From: Lithospermum erythrorhizon
Taxonomy: Eukaryota; Streptophyta; Magnoliopsida; Boraginales; Boraginaceae
Assembly: GCA_019722365.1 (NCBI GenBank)
Contig: JADFUC010000629.1
Span: 62,001-126,000, forward strand
Direction: 5' to 3'
Length of the DNA: 64,000 nt
Shown here: positions 24,330-36,586 of the stretch, piece by piece
Numbering within the stretch: position 1 is the first letter of the stretch
How the letters are laid out: the number at the start of each line of letters is the position of its first letter
Position numbers and translations under genes: made by a program
The notes under the pieces: model-generated
The model's input: only the letters and a program-made list of their open reading frames with translations
Database searches by the model: none
What the model was told of the DNA's origin: nothing

Positions 24330-27300
24330 AAGTTTTATTTTATGGGTTGGCCTTGATGTTTCTTCTTCGGTCAAGTAAATATTTTTTTCCTGTGAGCTTT
24401 TATTTTATGGGTCATTTCTGATGTTTCTTCGGTCAAGTTTAACTGTTCGGTCAAGGGTCTTCGGTCAAATTCGAATCTTCTCAACTACCCTGATATTTTA
24501 TGTACATTTAATTGTTCTTTCTTATTGTGGTCCATCTCTTGTGGTGGGGAATGGAGATCAAATATTAATGTCAAAAAGTAATTCGTAGATCATTTTAAGA
24601 TCACTTTGCTTAAGGTTTTAAATGGACATCGTCTCAGCGTGGAAATGATAATCAAAATTCAAACATCGAAATAAAATTTAATAATGTGATAAATGATCCA
24701 AATAAATTGACGTATAGGACAAATGATTATATGTTGATATCAAATTCAACAACTAGAAGAGTAGAAAATGATAATTAGAGATGGCTGTTTTAATCGTTGT
24801 TAGCTTTGTCTTTTCTTTATTTTTCATGTGTTCATAAATTTTTTTTTCAAGTGTTAATTTTGTTCTTCAACTATTTGGTTATTAATATGTTATATTTAGT
24901 ATTTTTGTTTGTCAATTTTGGAACGTTATTTAGATTCTAATTGAAAGTTTTACGATGTACGATGTTTTGTACCGTATTAGAACGAGTATTAATATTGTCT
25001 TCGGGTAAGTTAAGAATCGAAGCGATTATCATATATATAAATAAATGAATCTCTTCTTGATGTGAGTAATGACAAAACTTATTCTAATCGACTAACAGAT
25101 GAAAATATTTAAAAAACAACGCCGTTTTATCTCTTATGTTTAAAACAAAAATTGAATACAAAAATTTATAGTTTGCACCACTATAATTGGACTTCTTGGT
25201 CCGGGCATGATGATGTCAGGGACCTCTACGCCACTTCCATGACATATATATATCATGCACTGAAAATCCATACCCGCAGATACGACATATAAATATGAGT
25301 ATCAAAAGTGTAAGATGAATATACAGTCCCATAAAAATTGAGGACTATTTCAACTTTTTATTATAATCTGACATGTGTATATATATTAGAATCATGACTA
25401 TCCGTAATACCGACCAGTTCACTTCCATAGTTCCATCCCTCTCATGCCATTCTTATCCCACAAAACGTAGTGTTAAGTTGGTTCCAAGATTGGCGAATGA
25501 GTCGAGTTCAACTAGTCCTGACCCTAATTGTCAGATAACAGGTAGACAAACTCTGGATAAATTCGCTGCGTAGCACTTAATAAACACATTGACTCGATTC
25601 GGACATCTCTTTATCCCTTTTTTTGCGGAAAACTTGATCAATTTATAAAATATTACTTCCTTCGTTCCTAAAAGATTATCCACTTTTGACTTTGTGATAA
25701 TTGTACTTTTTAAACTTTGACTTTAAATATATTTATTTGTGTTGTATAATATTTGATAAAAAATATATCAATCGAAAGAATTTGAAAGCTTATTTTCATC
25801 GATATAGTTTTCATCATTTATTACAACATCAACTACCTTACACTATCATTACAATTTCTCATTCTATCAAACCCAATTCAAGAAATCTCCAAAACCCCAA
25901 TTACCATAAACACCTTCAAGCCAAAAAGTTGAGAAAGAAGATTAGTAATTTTAATATTTTATTCATTTGTTATACATGCATTATCATATAAAGGTCAATT
26001 ATTGATTTATAAAGAATTAATTACATGCTATGATCAATTTTTGATATTTTATTTGCTAAAAAATTGAATCCATGTATGATTGTGAAAAATTGAACTCCCA
26101 ATAAAAATCAGATCCATAACAAAATTGATAATTTGCATTGATATTATCCTACTTTATGTTATCGAGAATACGTTATCGATTTATGGATGATGTAATTTAG
26201 TATGAATTAGTACAATTGGGTTGTTGATTTTCAGTGGTCTATCTCTGCATTCTCTCACCATAAATATCTTTTGGAGGAAAAAAAAAACTCATTTTTAGTC
26301 AAAATGAACCGTTTGAAATAAAAATTCTTTAAGGTATATGGTGTTTTTGGTGCGGGTTAGATATCGCAAGGCCACAACCATGTCGCTTATATTTTTGGGT
26401 TATTGCCAACACGCCGTAACCCATCGTTTTTACTGCTAGGCATGACGACTCCACTTACAACCACTAACCCATTTTTCGTTTATATTGGGTTATTGCAACT
26501 AAGTAGTATGCTGAATATATGTTAACACATTTCATACTCTTCATTTTGTTATATATAGGCGAGGAGCCATCAAAATTATAACTTAAAATGATGATATAAA
26601 TGAAGATAAAAAGTCAAAGCACATGGGTAATGAAAAGTTTAGAAATAACCTGAAATAAATTTGAACATGATAATTGTCTCATCCCACTTTAATGGGTAAT
26701 GAGAAGTTAGCAAATACTCAAAATAAGTTACAACATGGTAATTGTCTCATGTCCCACCGATAATGGTACCTGGGTTATAAGATGTATCAATATAACTCGA
26801 AATACGTTTTCAACATGGTTACTGCCTCAAACATGCCAACAACAAAAAATACAATCTAACATAACAAAAAGCGAAGAACAAAGAATCAAAGCAGGAAAAA
26901 ATTCAATGTAACAGCATAAAACCAAGATAGAAAATGAGCAATAATTTCAAATTAATGCAAACGAAAAAAGAAAGGAAATAAAATATAGAGAAAATTTCAA
27001 GGAAGAAAATAAAAAGAAACTTACTTAAATTAAAAATTCCATGAAACAAGGAACACAAAAATAAAAAATAAATCAGATCCTACAAAATCGTTCCATTAAA
27101 TCCATTGGTATTAATTTTTCAATTTAAAAAAACTAGTTTGACAAATTAACCCCTCTCATCTCACAATTATTGGATCAAATCTAACTCATAACTATCATAT
27201 CAAACAGTCAATAGTTGCTTAAGCCCCCTACTTAAATTTAATGCTTAACGTCATAAGTCAAAGCCCAAATTTTCCCTTATATTCTTCATCACTTAAAGGT

Positions 27301-27340
27301 AATAATGACACCATTAGATAAGAAATGATACTTTATAGGT
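24330..27340. other. AT-rich intergenic region
   Basis: Mostly low-complexity AT-rich DNA. A single Stowaway-like end ('tacttccttcgttcctaaaagattatcc') occurs near 25653 without a visible partner. A frame at 25701-25991 is compositionally biased and not credible. From about 26.3 to 26.5 kb there is a GC-richer patch with 'gggttattgc' appearing twice, unexplained. Confidence 0.4.
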
Positions 27341-27830
27341 ACCAAAGTGAAGAGTTATCTCAACTTGACCGGTTTGGATGCATCGGATGATGAAGTCATT
27401 TCTATGGTTAAATTAGGTGGTGGTGATGGCAATGGTGGGCGTGGAGGAGTCATCTATGAACGTTTTAATTGTTCATGTAATTACATGGGTGATGAGCTGA
27501 ACACATGGATCAGTAACAATCATTCAGTTAATGTAGCCCCTCAGTACAAGCTGAGGATCACATAATGAGCTTCTACATATCAGCTAAAGAAAAACTCTGA
27601 ATGGAGTATTTGTCCACAGAGAACCACAGAACAGGCACTGATTTTTATTGCAACTCTTGTGCAGCATATAAATCCAGATAAGTTCCCCACCAAACTGCTC
27701 GCCGATCGGCTTAATATACAGACAAGTTTGCTAAAACATTACTACTTCTGCTGCAGAAACTTTTCGCCACTAATAGTCGAATCTGTCCTGGTTAATTAGC
27801 TGCTAAATTCTCCAGGAAATACAATCACTG
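27341..27830 (+). pseudogene. Coding-like fragments of unknown origin
   Basis: Two adjacent plus-strand stretches have protein-like composition unusual for this AT-rich area. The first is a 72-codon frame (27347-27565) with LTGLDASDDEVISMVKLGGG, a Gly-rich loop, then CSCNYMGDELNTW. The second, in another frame at about 27614-27800, reads TEQALIFIATLVQHINPDK then LLADRLNIQTSLLKHYYFCC before a stop. They may be exons of a decayed gene or, less likely, alternative downstream transcript sequence. I do not recognise the family. Confidence 0.3.
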
Positions 27831-28087
27831 TTGGAGGAAAGGGGCGGTAGAGAATCAGAGATTATACAAATCGAAAATTGTTAACATGTATCCAATATCC
27901 TGCATAATTTACTCTTTATTAGTAAGGAGACTCGACAAAAGTGTTTCTGCTGAACACTGATGAGACTGACAAACGATACAGATTTCTAAAACATCTAACA
28001 CGATTACAGTGGGTGTATGATTTGGGTTAGGAACCGTATGGTAGCTCTGCATGATGTCAAGCAACCGCAGTTCATGAACTAGCATGC

Positions 28088-29547
28088 TCAGACAAGATCG
28101 ATTTGCCCACTTTCCACAAGAGGCTTTATAGACTTGTAAGGTAGAGCATATAAATCATCAGCTTCAATGTTGACAGTTTCCTCCCCCCTGTTAAATCATT
28201 GCGTGTAAATAAGCAAAGAGGAGTTGTTTTGTGAGAGTTATTAAATTTATAATTAAGAAATTAGAAAGTAACCTGTCATCAAGCTGAAAAGATCCCAAAA
28301 ATCTCTTGCTTCTGCAGATAACATAGGCATCCAGTTGTGGCTCGGGGACTGGGGAAACAAACAAATGAGAGAGCCTTGACATTCAGTATTTATCACAAAA
28401 TTCATATTACGGTTAATTGTACAGACTTTGATTACTATATAAAATATTTCAGGAAAACAATATCATTTGGTGTAGTCTTTTCGAATATTTTATTTACAAT
28501 AATTTAGTGGGTAATTCTGCTCTAATTCATAAGGCGAAGGTGCATAGTAGTCTTAATTTCTACACCTACAAATGAATATTAAAAAAGCTTTGAAACCTGA
28601 TATCCTGGACGGGAACGTAATAGGAATATGATAGGACACCAAATGAGTGACTTAAATACATGATAAGAACAAATAATTATCTGAAAACTTTTGTAGTTCA
28701 TGAATCGAATTTTTTACTTCCATCTACATAATACTAATTCAAAGATCAACTATTTTGAGCTCATAAGTACTACTTCACACAGAGACTAACAGATTCAAGC
28801 ACAAGTACAGAGCCCTGTCAAATAGTAAGCATCGAGTACTATATTTACCCATATCAACGTCCTGTCCACTGATAGGCGATTGCTGCAGAAGGGACTGGTA
28901 TATATCAGGCAATTTTGAGAGGACAGTATTTTCTAAATGCATTTGCATGTGCTTTATAGACCTGTAATGGTTGTCAATAGCATAATAGTAACATAAGTAC
29001 TCGAGAAGATTCCTCTTAAGAGACAGATGAGAATCAAGTCTTACTCTTCGGTGAATTCCATTTCTTGGCTAGACAGCCGTTTCCATAAGTCCGGAGTTCT
29101 TTTAATGTGAAGCATGTACTTTTCAATCTACCAATCAAATTAACACAAGTACCTTAACTAGCAAGATAATTACAACTTTAACGAACAATGAGAGTCGTGA
29201 ATCGAAGCATATTGAGTACCTTTTGTAGACGAGTACGCAAATAAGACCTTAAAAGATACATTGTTCTGTCCAAATCCATCTGATAAAGTGAGACTGTGAG
29301 AGGATCAACAACGTTACTTGTGTATTCTACAACAGTCTCTTCCTGAATTTAACAAATACATGAGTGAATTGAGCTTGCATATCATAAAATAGTATTGAAT
29401 AACAAACACACTGGGACAAGCGGAACGTTGAACTAAATCGGCTTCGAATGGAAGAATTTCGGGGGCAGCTTTCTCGTTGCGCCACGCCCTCTTCAAGAGT
29501 TCGGACTCAGTGGTCGAGATTAGAGTCTCGTAATCATCCATTTCCAA
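28088..29547 (-). CDS. SLD5: DNA replication complex GINS subunit SLD5
   Basis: SLD5 is one of four GINS subunits that, with MCM2-7 and CDC45, form the replicative helicase in the nucleus. I assembled six exons on GT-AG sites: 29547-29410, 29342-29220, 29127-29045, 28961-28849, 28348-28273, 28187-28088, about 210 residues against about 220 usual in plants. Exon 1 starts MEMDDYETLISTTESELLKR; exon 2 holds VSLYQMDLDRTMYLLRSYLR, exon 3 IEKYMLHIKR..DLW, and the end LPYKSIKPLVESGQIDLV is the SLD5 C-terminal B-domain signature. Frames match at every junction. The exon 1/2 join gives LVQRSACPS-EETV, where I would expect a few more residues (usually LVQR.xEQIQLMEETV), so the donor or the local sequence is uncertain. 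Single gene with its own promoter. Confidence 0.9.
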
Positions 29548-32150
29548 CTAACCACTTACTATAAACAGATACAATATCCCAATTCACGATCCCTAATATA
29601 ATACTACAATAACTAACCAAATAATACCAGATCTATATTTAAAAATTAAATAAGGAAATATACTTACAATTATGTATATAGTTCAAAGGAAAATATAAGC
29701 AAGAATAATGCTTTGCTGATTTGATTATATTTGTCGAAATTGATCAAGAGAGGGGGAGGCAAAACTAGTTTAGGAAAATAATTGGGACATAATTCGTGGC
29801 GCTGAGTTTCTTTAGATGAGATTATAAGTATGGTGCTTAGAGGGTAATATTGAAATTCTATATTTTAATTAAATTAAAAATTCAAATCAAATTCCCCAAA
29901 AGAATTTCACGCTCCACAGCCCTTCCCTCCCCCCAAATTTTGCCTCCAACTAAAATTTTGCATCACTTATCACTCAGATTAGAGATTTTCGCCCCTCTCC
30001 CCTCCCCCCCAAATTCTTTCCTCAAACCAAAACTCACCCCCAAATCCCACTAAATCCGAAAAAAATAATAGAATTGAAAAACATAGCAAACCCCCACCAA
30101 AATCCACAAAACTATTCACAGCAAGCCACAAAATTTGAAAACGTAGCAAAAAACGAAATAAACACCTAATGAATTTGCAAAGGGAGAGGTTGAGAGGGAA
30201 AAATTGGAGAAGACAACCACTAAGGAAGATTTTTTTAAATTAATTAACTCGTTTTTTGGAATAACCAAAATTCACTATTTTGCTTTTTATGATGTTGTAT
30301 GTTGATTTATTTGTTGTGCTATCACTATTTAAAAGTATTATGTATTGCTTGTTTTATAATACTTTGGTGAATAAGTTTATTAGAAATAACGTTATGTAAT
30401 AATTATTCACGTAAAATGCTTAGTGTTTCAAGTATAAAAGATTTTGATATAGTAAGAAATTGTTTGAAAATGAGAAACTTTAATATATAATATATTATGT
30501 AATTGAAATTTTGTTGCTTTGAGTCGTTTTTTGGATTACATGCTGATATATTGTTTGTTTTTGATTATTACAGATTCGTAAGACATTATTGCTTTTAAAA
30601 CTATTGTGAATAAGATGTTGTACTATATTTAAATGTGATATAATCGCATATAAGAATGCTGATTTCAATATAGGTCAAGATACACTCGACATCGTACTCA
30701 TGGACATAGCTATTACAGTTTGTGAATGGGTTTATTAGAAATAACACAGGTAACGGTAGAATTAATTATTCGTGGTAAAATGTTTAATGTTTCAAGTGGT
30801 TAAAAAGGCTTTGATATAGTAAGAAATTATTTGAAACGAAAATTTAACATGTAATATTACGAATTTTAATTTTGTTGCTTTTGAGTTATTTTTGATTATT
30901 ATGTTGAGTATATTGCTGGGTTGTTTTTTGATTATTAGCTTAATTTCAAAGATTGCTGGTTGTTTTTAGACAATTGGTTTTAATAAGACAGTAGTTTGTT
31001 ACGAATAAAGGATACAATCGACAAGTGAGGTGATTTCAAATATGTGTTGGTATATACTCGTAAGTACGGTGAATTCCTGGGCCAGATATTGGTGGTGCTA
31101 CTAGTATTGAAATTGATACACTAAATGAACTAATGTTGTAGTTTGAATATTTGAGTGAATACACTAACATTTTATTTGAGTGAATACACAAACATTTTGT
31201 TTGACTCAATACGCTACCATTTTAGGTCCTTGAATATTGTTGATTGTTTTTAGGTTATTGTCGTTGGAATGTTGTTGTGTCAATATGCATATTAGCTATA
31301 ATCTTGATTTTCTAATTGTGGTATTTCCAATAATGTCTAGTATGTTGCATAACATTAAATGGTTGGATTTTATTGAATACACTAACATCTTATTAAATGT
31401 TCTACAGGCGAGGAGTTTAAAAAGACTAAGAAACATCCCTGCACTCCAACTTTCTCAAGATAAAGCTTAACACAAAGAGGACGCAGAGATAAAGTCGAGG
31501 ATCGCTATAATACTGACGGGCGCTTAAGAGAACGACATCGAGTTAATGCATTTACTTAAATATAACTTTAAAGCGTTTACAGGATGATCGAGAAACCTAA
31601 AGAGTGGTTTTATAATTGGGAATCAAGGGAGGCCATAATGACACGATTTGGCTTCAGAGGGGTATTGAAGATATCGAAATGGCCAGGAATAAAGAAAAGT
31701 ATCTAAAAATGCTCAAGTGAAAAAATATATTAGATGAATGAATTGTAGTGGTTAGAAATGAATTGTAGCTGTTACAGATGATTTTTAGATACTTTTTCTC
31801 ATGATATGCTATTAGTCTTTGGTTGCTGATTTTGGAATCCCAACAAGAGGTATATATTGGTATTCATTAAAAATATATTAATACCACACTATGTTTCAGC
31901 AAGTTATATCAACCCTTAAAATAAATAAAAGCCTCGTACTAGGAAAAGTAAATAATAATGTGTTGAGATAAGAAATATACACAATCTATTGTAAAAGATC
32001 CTCATGAATTTAATATACCGCACTAAGACGTGGAATAGTACAAATCAAGTAATTATAAAGAATAAAATTGAACACTAAAAAACCATCATTTGGTATTGCA
32101 TGGAACTGTTAACTACATATGACAACATCGAAGTAAAAAAGAAAACAAAA
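29548..32150. other. Intergenic region upstream of SLD5
   Basis: 29548-29830 should carry the SLD5 leader and promoter. A C-rich plus-strand patch at 29930-30020 ('ccctcccc' runs) is followed by long AT-rich DNA. The similar phrases 'gaataagtttattagaaataa' (30369) and 'gaatgggtttattagaaataa' (30723), each followed by 'ttattcgtg'-like and 'taagaaattatttgaaa'-like text, mark a degenerate direct duplication about 355 bp apart. No gene is seen; the frame at 31237-31470 is not family-like. Confidence 0.45.
30360..30890 (+). repeat. Degenerate direct duplication, period about 355 bp
   Basis: Ordered words recur: 'tttattagaaataac', 'aattattcacgtaaaatg' versus 'aattattcgtggtaaaatg', 'agtgtttcaagtataaaag' versus 'aatgtttcaagtggttaaaa', 'gatatagtaagaaatt', 'gaaattttgttgctttgag' versus 'taattttgttgcttttgag'. 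Origin unknown. Confidence 0.65.
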
Positions 32151-33129
32151 AAAAATATAAAATGATGAATTAATTATCATGTTGAGTAGAATATTTATAC
32201 TGCAGAGCCATGTCGCTCTTAAGTTGTTGTTTCCACTTCAAATGCCTAGTCTCAAGGTTGGACATCAATCTAACTTTGCTCCCTCCTCATCCGCATTTTA
32301 CACTTCTTAAACTTCAAAGACAAGTCATACACTTCCTCTCTGTCTGTAAAAAATAAACACAAAACAAAATAAGACCTTAGAAAAATGTTTATAAATTACT
32401 ATAGATATTTCTTTCCGTACCAAGAGCAGATGAACACTCAACCCGCGATGGTGGAACACTTGAACTCCAAGAGGAAACATCATCAGGTTTGTAAGGAAAA
32501 CCTACAATAATAATAAAAAAAAAGAACTCAATATAGAAACATCATCAAAGTTTGTAAGTGAAAACTCTACAATAATAAAAAAAAAGAACCAATCATAGAA
32601 ACATTCCATGACATTACATGTAAACATCGGAATACCATACTACAATGTGGAGCGATTGTCTACATAAAAGAAATATCATGTATCACGCCTCATGGTATTA
32701 TGCATAAAACACATAAACAAATTCATATCTTCTTTATATCATAATCCTCAAAACGTAAATAATACCAAATAATTATATAAAAAATGATAAAATTACCCGA
32801 CGCGGTAGAAGTTTCCGCACTAGAGATTTGATTTCAAAATTTAAGCACTACACAAATAATATACAAAATTAGATACACTAAAAACATGAAAAGAATTAAC
32901 AAAGAATAAAGTTTGAAACAAAAAAATCAAACTAACTAGATTTAATAAAATTTAACAATCATAAGCATCTTTCATCCTCATAGACAAAAACTACAATAAA
33001 CATAACAAATTTGTCATTAGTACGTCATATATAATTACAAAATATGTAAAAATATAACAAATCTACTTATTATCTACAAATCGGTGACTTTAGTATTTTG
33101 TGCGGCTATCACTTTTCATTGAGAACATC
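32151..33129. other. AT-rich region, transposon debris suspected
   Basis: 'aatcatagaaacatt'-type and 'ctacaataataa' words repeat at 32500-32590 ('gtttgtaa(g)gaaaacctacaataata' versus 'gtttgtaagtgaaaactctacaataata'), a short local duplication of about 60 bp. No readable frame. By position it could be the remains of the CACTA-like element that follows. Confidence 0.35.
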
Positions 33130-33460
33130 GTCAAGCTATTGAAGTTAGATGCTCCATCTCAGCCGATTTGGATGGAAATTTGATGTCCCATCCGTCAGCC
33201 TCAGTTGCTCCTCCATTTGCTCCAATTGCTGCTCCATTTGCTTCACGTCCTACTATCATCCCTCAAATAGACATCTTCTAGGGAAGTTGTACTACCGCCG
33301 CTAACCCTCTCTTTTCACGAGCTCCATCTCTGCAGCGCCGCCCCATGTGACGACAACACAACTTCGTGAACTTTGGCCTGATGCTGCCGGATGTACGTGA
33401 ATCGTTGAAAAAAGAAATATATTCTCTTGAATAACAAAATATTATAACTATGCTAAGCAA
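33130..33460 (-). pseudogene. CACTA-like transposase C-terminal remnant
   Basis: On the minus strand at about 33170-33250 a readable piece runs KQMEQQLEQMEEQLRLTDG, a glutamine/glutamate coiled coil like the C-terminal tails of plant En/Spm (Ptta-type) transposase-associated proteins. Upstream on the same strand (33278-33460) there are further short open pieces with a frame change between them. No CACTA terminal repeat was found. The coiled coil alone is not specific. Confidence 0.35.
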
Positions 33461-33640
33461 TAAATCTCACAACGAGATAAATATGAAAAGCAACAAAAAT
33501 ATCCCAATAGAGATAATAAAAACTACCAAGCTATGCAATGTACCTCATGCAAAGATAACTATGCTAAACCACAAAATATCTTTCAAAGATATTTCTAGAA
33601 AATAAATCCTTAAGAGAGAAAATATAAAAATATATATATA
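33425..33640 (-). repeat. Dispersed repeat, copy 2 (LTR-like)
   Basis: Reverse complement matches 12545-12800 in order: 'tattttctctctta', 'gaaatatctttgaaagatat', 'tttatctcgttgtgagatt', 'attgcttagcatagttataa', 'tattcaagagaata'. The two copies are about 21 kb apart in opposite orientation. Confidence 0.6.
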
Positions 33641-34045
33641 TATATAAGGCGCTGTTTTCTAAGATAAGTTAAGACTTATTTATACTAAGAACGCTATCAA
33701 GTTCTACTAATTTTAGATGTGACAACTTTAAACTCTCTTTTCTTCACTTATTAGTCCCATCTTCATCACACCATTCAATACTATCAAGTTCTAATTTATT
33801 ATCTATGTTTAAACATATCTACAAGGGAATAACATGCTACCCAGTGATCAAACAAAATATGCCCTCCAACTAGTTTTTTCATAAAAAATAGTTAAATACA
33901 AACTAACAAACCGACAATAGAACAAATATACTTACATAGTTACAATCCATATGAAAATGGATGATACATTTTTTACACTTCAGAAGGAAATTACAAGTGA
34001 AGGGATAGTTTACCTTAAGTTGTAGCAAAAAACATAAGTGAATCA

Positions 34046-36586
34046 TCATCTTGCTTCATCCATTTTCAGTTGAGAAAACACTTGGCTTGCATCAGTGTAA
34101 TTTGAGTCCCTGTCTTCTGAGCCTTGAGGCAGCTCGATGTCACTGAACGGTGTGCTATAAGAAGGTAAGCGGTTTAAAACCATTGATGGAAAATTCACTG
34201 ATATATCTGTTGTGCTATCTCCATTCTGGCCACTGATAATCCTGTCAGGGCGTTGGAGCCGCAGTGCATATTCCAAGTTCCACGACACATCAAGCATACT
34301 TGGCCTATCTGTGGAACTTTCTTCCAGACATTTCTGGAATGTCTCTCCGTATTTCCTCAATGAGTTAGGATTGATTTTTCCAACCAACAAAGGATCAATA
34401 ATGGTTTCAAGTAATCCGTTCTTTAGCCTGTCTAGGGCCCATTCAGACAAGCTTACTTGTTCCGTTGGAAGAGATACATTAATAACTGGTCTCGCACAGA
34501 GAACTTCGACAAGTACTACCCCGAATGAGTATACATCCGATTTCTGAGTTAATTGCATACACGCGAAGTACTCGGGATCATGATATCCAAAGCTTCCTTT
34601 TACAGCAGTACTAACATGAGTCTGATCAGGAGGACCTAGCTTTGAAAGCCCGAAATCAGAAACCTTGGCTGTGTAATCTTCATCAAGTAGAATGTTGGTT
34701 GACTTCACATCTCTGTGAATGATTGATCCATCCAAACAAGCATGAAGGTAATGTAACCCATTGGCTGCTCCGATACAAATTTCAAGCCTCTTTTCCCATG
34801 GCAACTGAGATTCTGCCCTATGGTAGCTGCCAGAACTCTCATTAACCACCTTGTAAAGATGGTCTCTCAAAGTCCCCTTTTCCATAAATTCATATACAAG
34901 AATCATCTCATTCCCTTCATCACAATACCCAATCAAGGATACAAGGTGGCGATGACGAAGTTTAGATAGCACATTTATCTCTGTATGAAATTCAGAAAGC
35001 CCCTGACCATGTCCTGTTTCACTTCTTTTCACAGCAACTTTCTTCCCACTCAAAACCCCACTGTAAACTTTCCCAAAACCGCCCTCTCCAATAACGAACT
35101 TCGGATTGAACTTATTCGTCGCATGGAAAATAGCTGATAAAGACAACCTCAAATCAAGGTTCAGATCTTGAAGAGGTGAAGGATTTGATGTTCTCTGAGT
35201 ACTATCAAAGTATGAGTACCCACCATTCACCCCTACTAATTGTGACTCAACTAACTCATTGTTAGGCTTTCTTTTACCCCTCCTCAAAACAAAGATCAGA
35301 ACTGCAACTAAGATTATAATGACAATAGCTCCTCCAATACCTGAAGCTACAAGTACAACCCAAGTTTTTTGGCTTTTGCTACCTGAATTCCCACCGCCTA
35401 ATAGCTCCATTATCTCCACACCATTCAAGAAAGCAGGCTGCTGAGATTGATCATGGCGGCCAACACCAATATTCATTCCTCCAGAATCATCAGAATCGAC
35501 AACTAAATCAACGTAAAATGGAGCAGCTAACCGGTAAACTATATCAGAAGGCCGAATAAGCTTAGCATACTTACTATAAACATACAAATAGAAAGCATTT
35601 TGATTGATAGTGTAGCTAATAATGTCACAAAAATGCAGCCGGACAAGATGGGAAGCATTCTTACTCACATTAAACTTCCAAGTTATGTTGAAAAGGTCGG
35701 AACTTCCCGAAGCAACCAACTCCTTGGCAGTGTTGTAAACTTGATCAGGGGCTACATATTCTGTTGCCATTTGGGGTAGATAATTGGGCCTCAATGAAGG
35801 CTTTTCAACATTTTGTGCAACATCATTAAAAAGCAAAAAGACGTCATCAGGAATCCAGTTTCTCCCTAGTGTATCATTATTAGGTGTGAGAGTTTCTCCT
35901 CCAACGTTAACCCGATGAATCACTTTTAAGGCACCAGACAACAATCCCCTGAAGTTGGAACTTTTTTCTCCTGATGGTGAAACATTTGGAGCAGAATCAT
36001 TGATGAACTCGTCAGGAGCAACAAACACTTCAATCGCACTGATGAAGGCGAATGAAGATTCTTGAAAAGGTTCAAATGTAATTCTAAACTTGCCAACTTT
36101 AACGAAAACGAACAACTCTTGAATATCAGGCAATTGCGTGTTTTTGTCTACATTGAATTTGGACAAGAGTGTGAGTTTTTCAGAAGCTGAGACACTGAAG
36201 GAAGCGTTGAAGAAGAGATGTTGTGATGATGAATTCCAAAGGGGGTAGAAATGAAGCCGAATAATATAAATTCCTAATTGGTCTATACCAAATTCATAAT
36301 ATGAGTTTTTTGTGAATACTCTTGATGTTTTGTAGAGAGGAGGTACGCTTGAAGTTGTTGAGTTTGTTTCTGAAACAGACCTACTTTTGCTGCTCAACAA
36401 TTTGAATGAATTTCCATTGCTGTTTTCATCTCCTATGTAGTTGTGTCCGTTCACTAACTTGCTTTTGCTTGAACCACAATTGATGAAGTATTTTTCAGGT
36501 ACAGTGTATGACGATGAAGGTAATATATATAAACACAAATGGAAAATCAAAAATATCACAAATATTATTTGAGGGAATGTCTCCAT
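34046..36586 (-). CDS. CrRLK1L (malectin-like) receptor-like kinase
   Basis: An intron-less plasma-membrane receptor kinase. The open frame allows a start at 36622 (858 residues), but the second ATG at 36586 places a hydrophobic signal peptide ([20 protein letters not shown]) at the N-terminus and is preferred, giving 846 residues. Numbering from 36622: malectin-like extracellular region about 40-410, with YFINCGSS at its start and many N-x-S/T sites; membrane helix about 420-446; kinase about 505-790. Catalytic features are intact: GEGGFG 512-517, Lys532, HRD 636-638, Asn643, DFG 656-658, so it is an RD kinase. The family (FERONIA, THESEUS1 and relatives) senses cell-wall state, RALF peptides and growth cues; this sequence most resembles the less studied At5g24010-type branch, by memory. 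Single-exon structure is normal for the family. Confidence 0.95.
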   Translation of the reverse strand: METFPQIIFVIFLIFHLCLYILPSSSYTVPEKYFINCGSSKSKLVNGHNYIGDENSNGNSFKLLSSKSRSVSETNSTTSSVPPLYKTSRVFTKNSYYEFGIDQLGIYIIRLHFYPLWNSSSQHLFFNASFSVSASEKLTLLSKFNVDKNTQLPDIQELFVFVKVGKFRITFEPFQESSFAFISAIEVFVAPDEFINDSAPNVSPSGEKSSNFRGLLSGALKVIHRVNVGGETLTPNNDTLGRNWIPDDVFLLFNDVAQNVEKPSLRPNYLPQMATEYVAPDQVYNTAKELVASGSSDLFNITWKFNVSKNASHLVRLHFCDIISYTINQNAFYLYVYSKYAKLIRPSDIVYRLAAPFYVDLVVDSDDSGGMNIGVGRHDQSQQPAFLNGVEIMELLGGGNSGSKSQKTWVVLVASGIGGAIVIIILVAVLIFVLRRGKRKPNNELVESQLVGVNGGYSYFDSTQRTSNPSPLQDLNLDLRLSLSAIFHATNKFNPKFVIGEGGFGKVYSGVLSGKKVAVKRSETGHGQGLSEFHTEINVLSKLRHRHLVSLIGYCDEGNEMILVYEFMEKGTLRDHLYKVVNESSGSYHRAESQLPWEKRLEICIGAANGLHYLHACLDGSIIHRDVKSTNILLDEDYTAKVSDFGLSKLGPPDQTHVSTAVKGSFGYHDPEYFACMQLTQKSDVYSFGVVLVEVLCARPVINVSLPTEQVSLSEWALDRLKNGLLETIIDPLLVGKINPNSLRKYGETFQKCLEESSTDRPSMLDVSWNLEYALRLQRPDRIISGQNGDSTTDISVNFPSMVLNRLPSYSTPFSDIELPQGSEDRDSNYTDASQVFSQLKMDEAR

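Noticed and set aside
25701..25991. 96-codon frame rich in Ile/Tyr/His/Asn
   Set aside because: Composition is that of translated AT-rich non-coding DNA.
34212..34547. 111-codon frame antisense to the receptor kinase
   Set aside because: Shadow of the kinase coding strand; residues mirror codon structure of the real gene.
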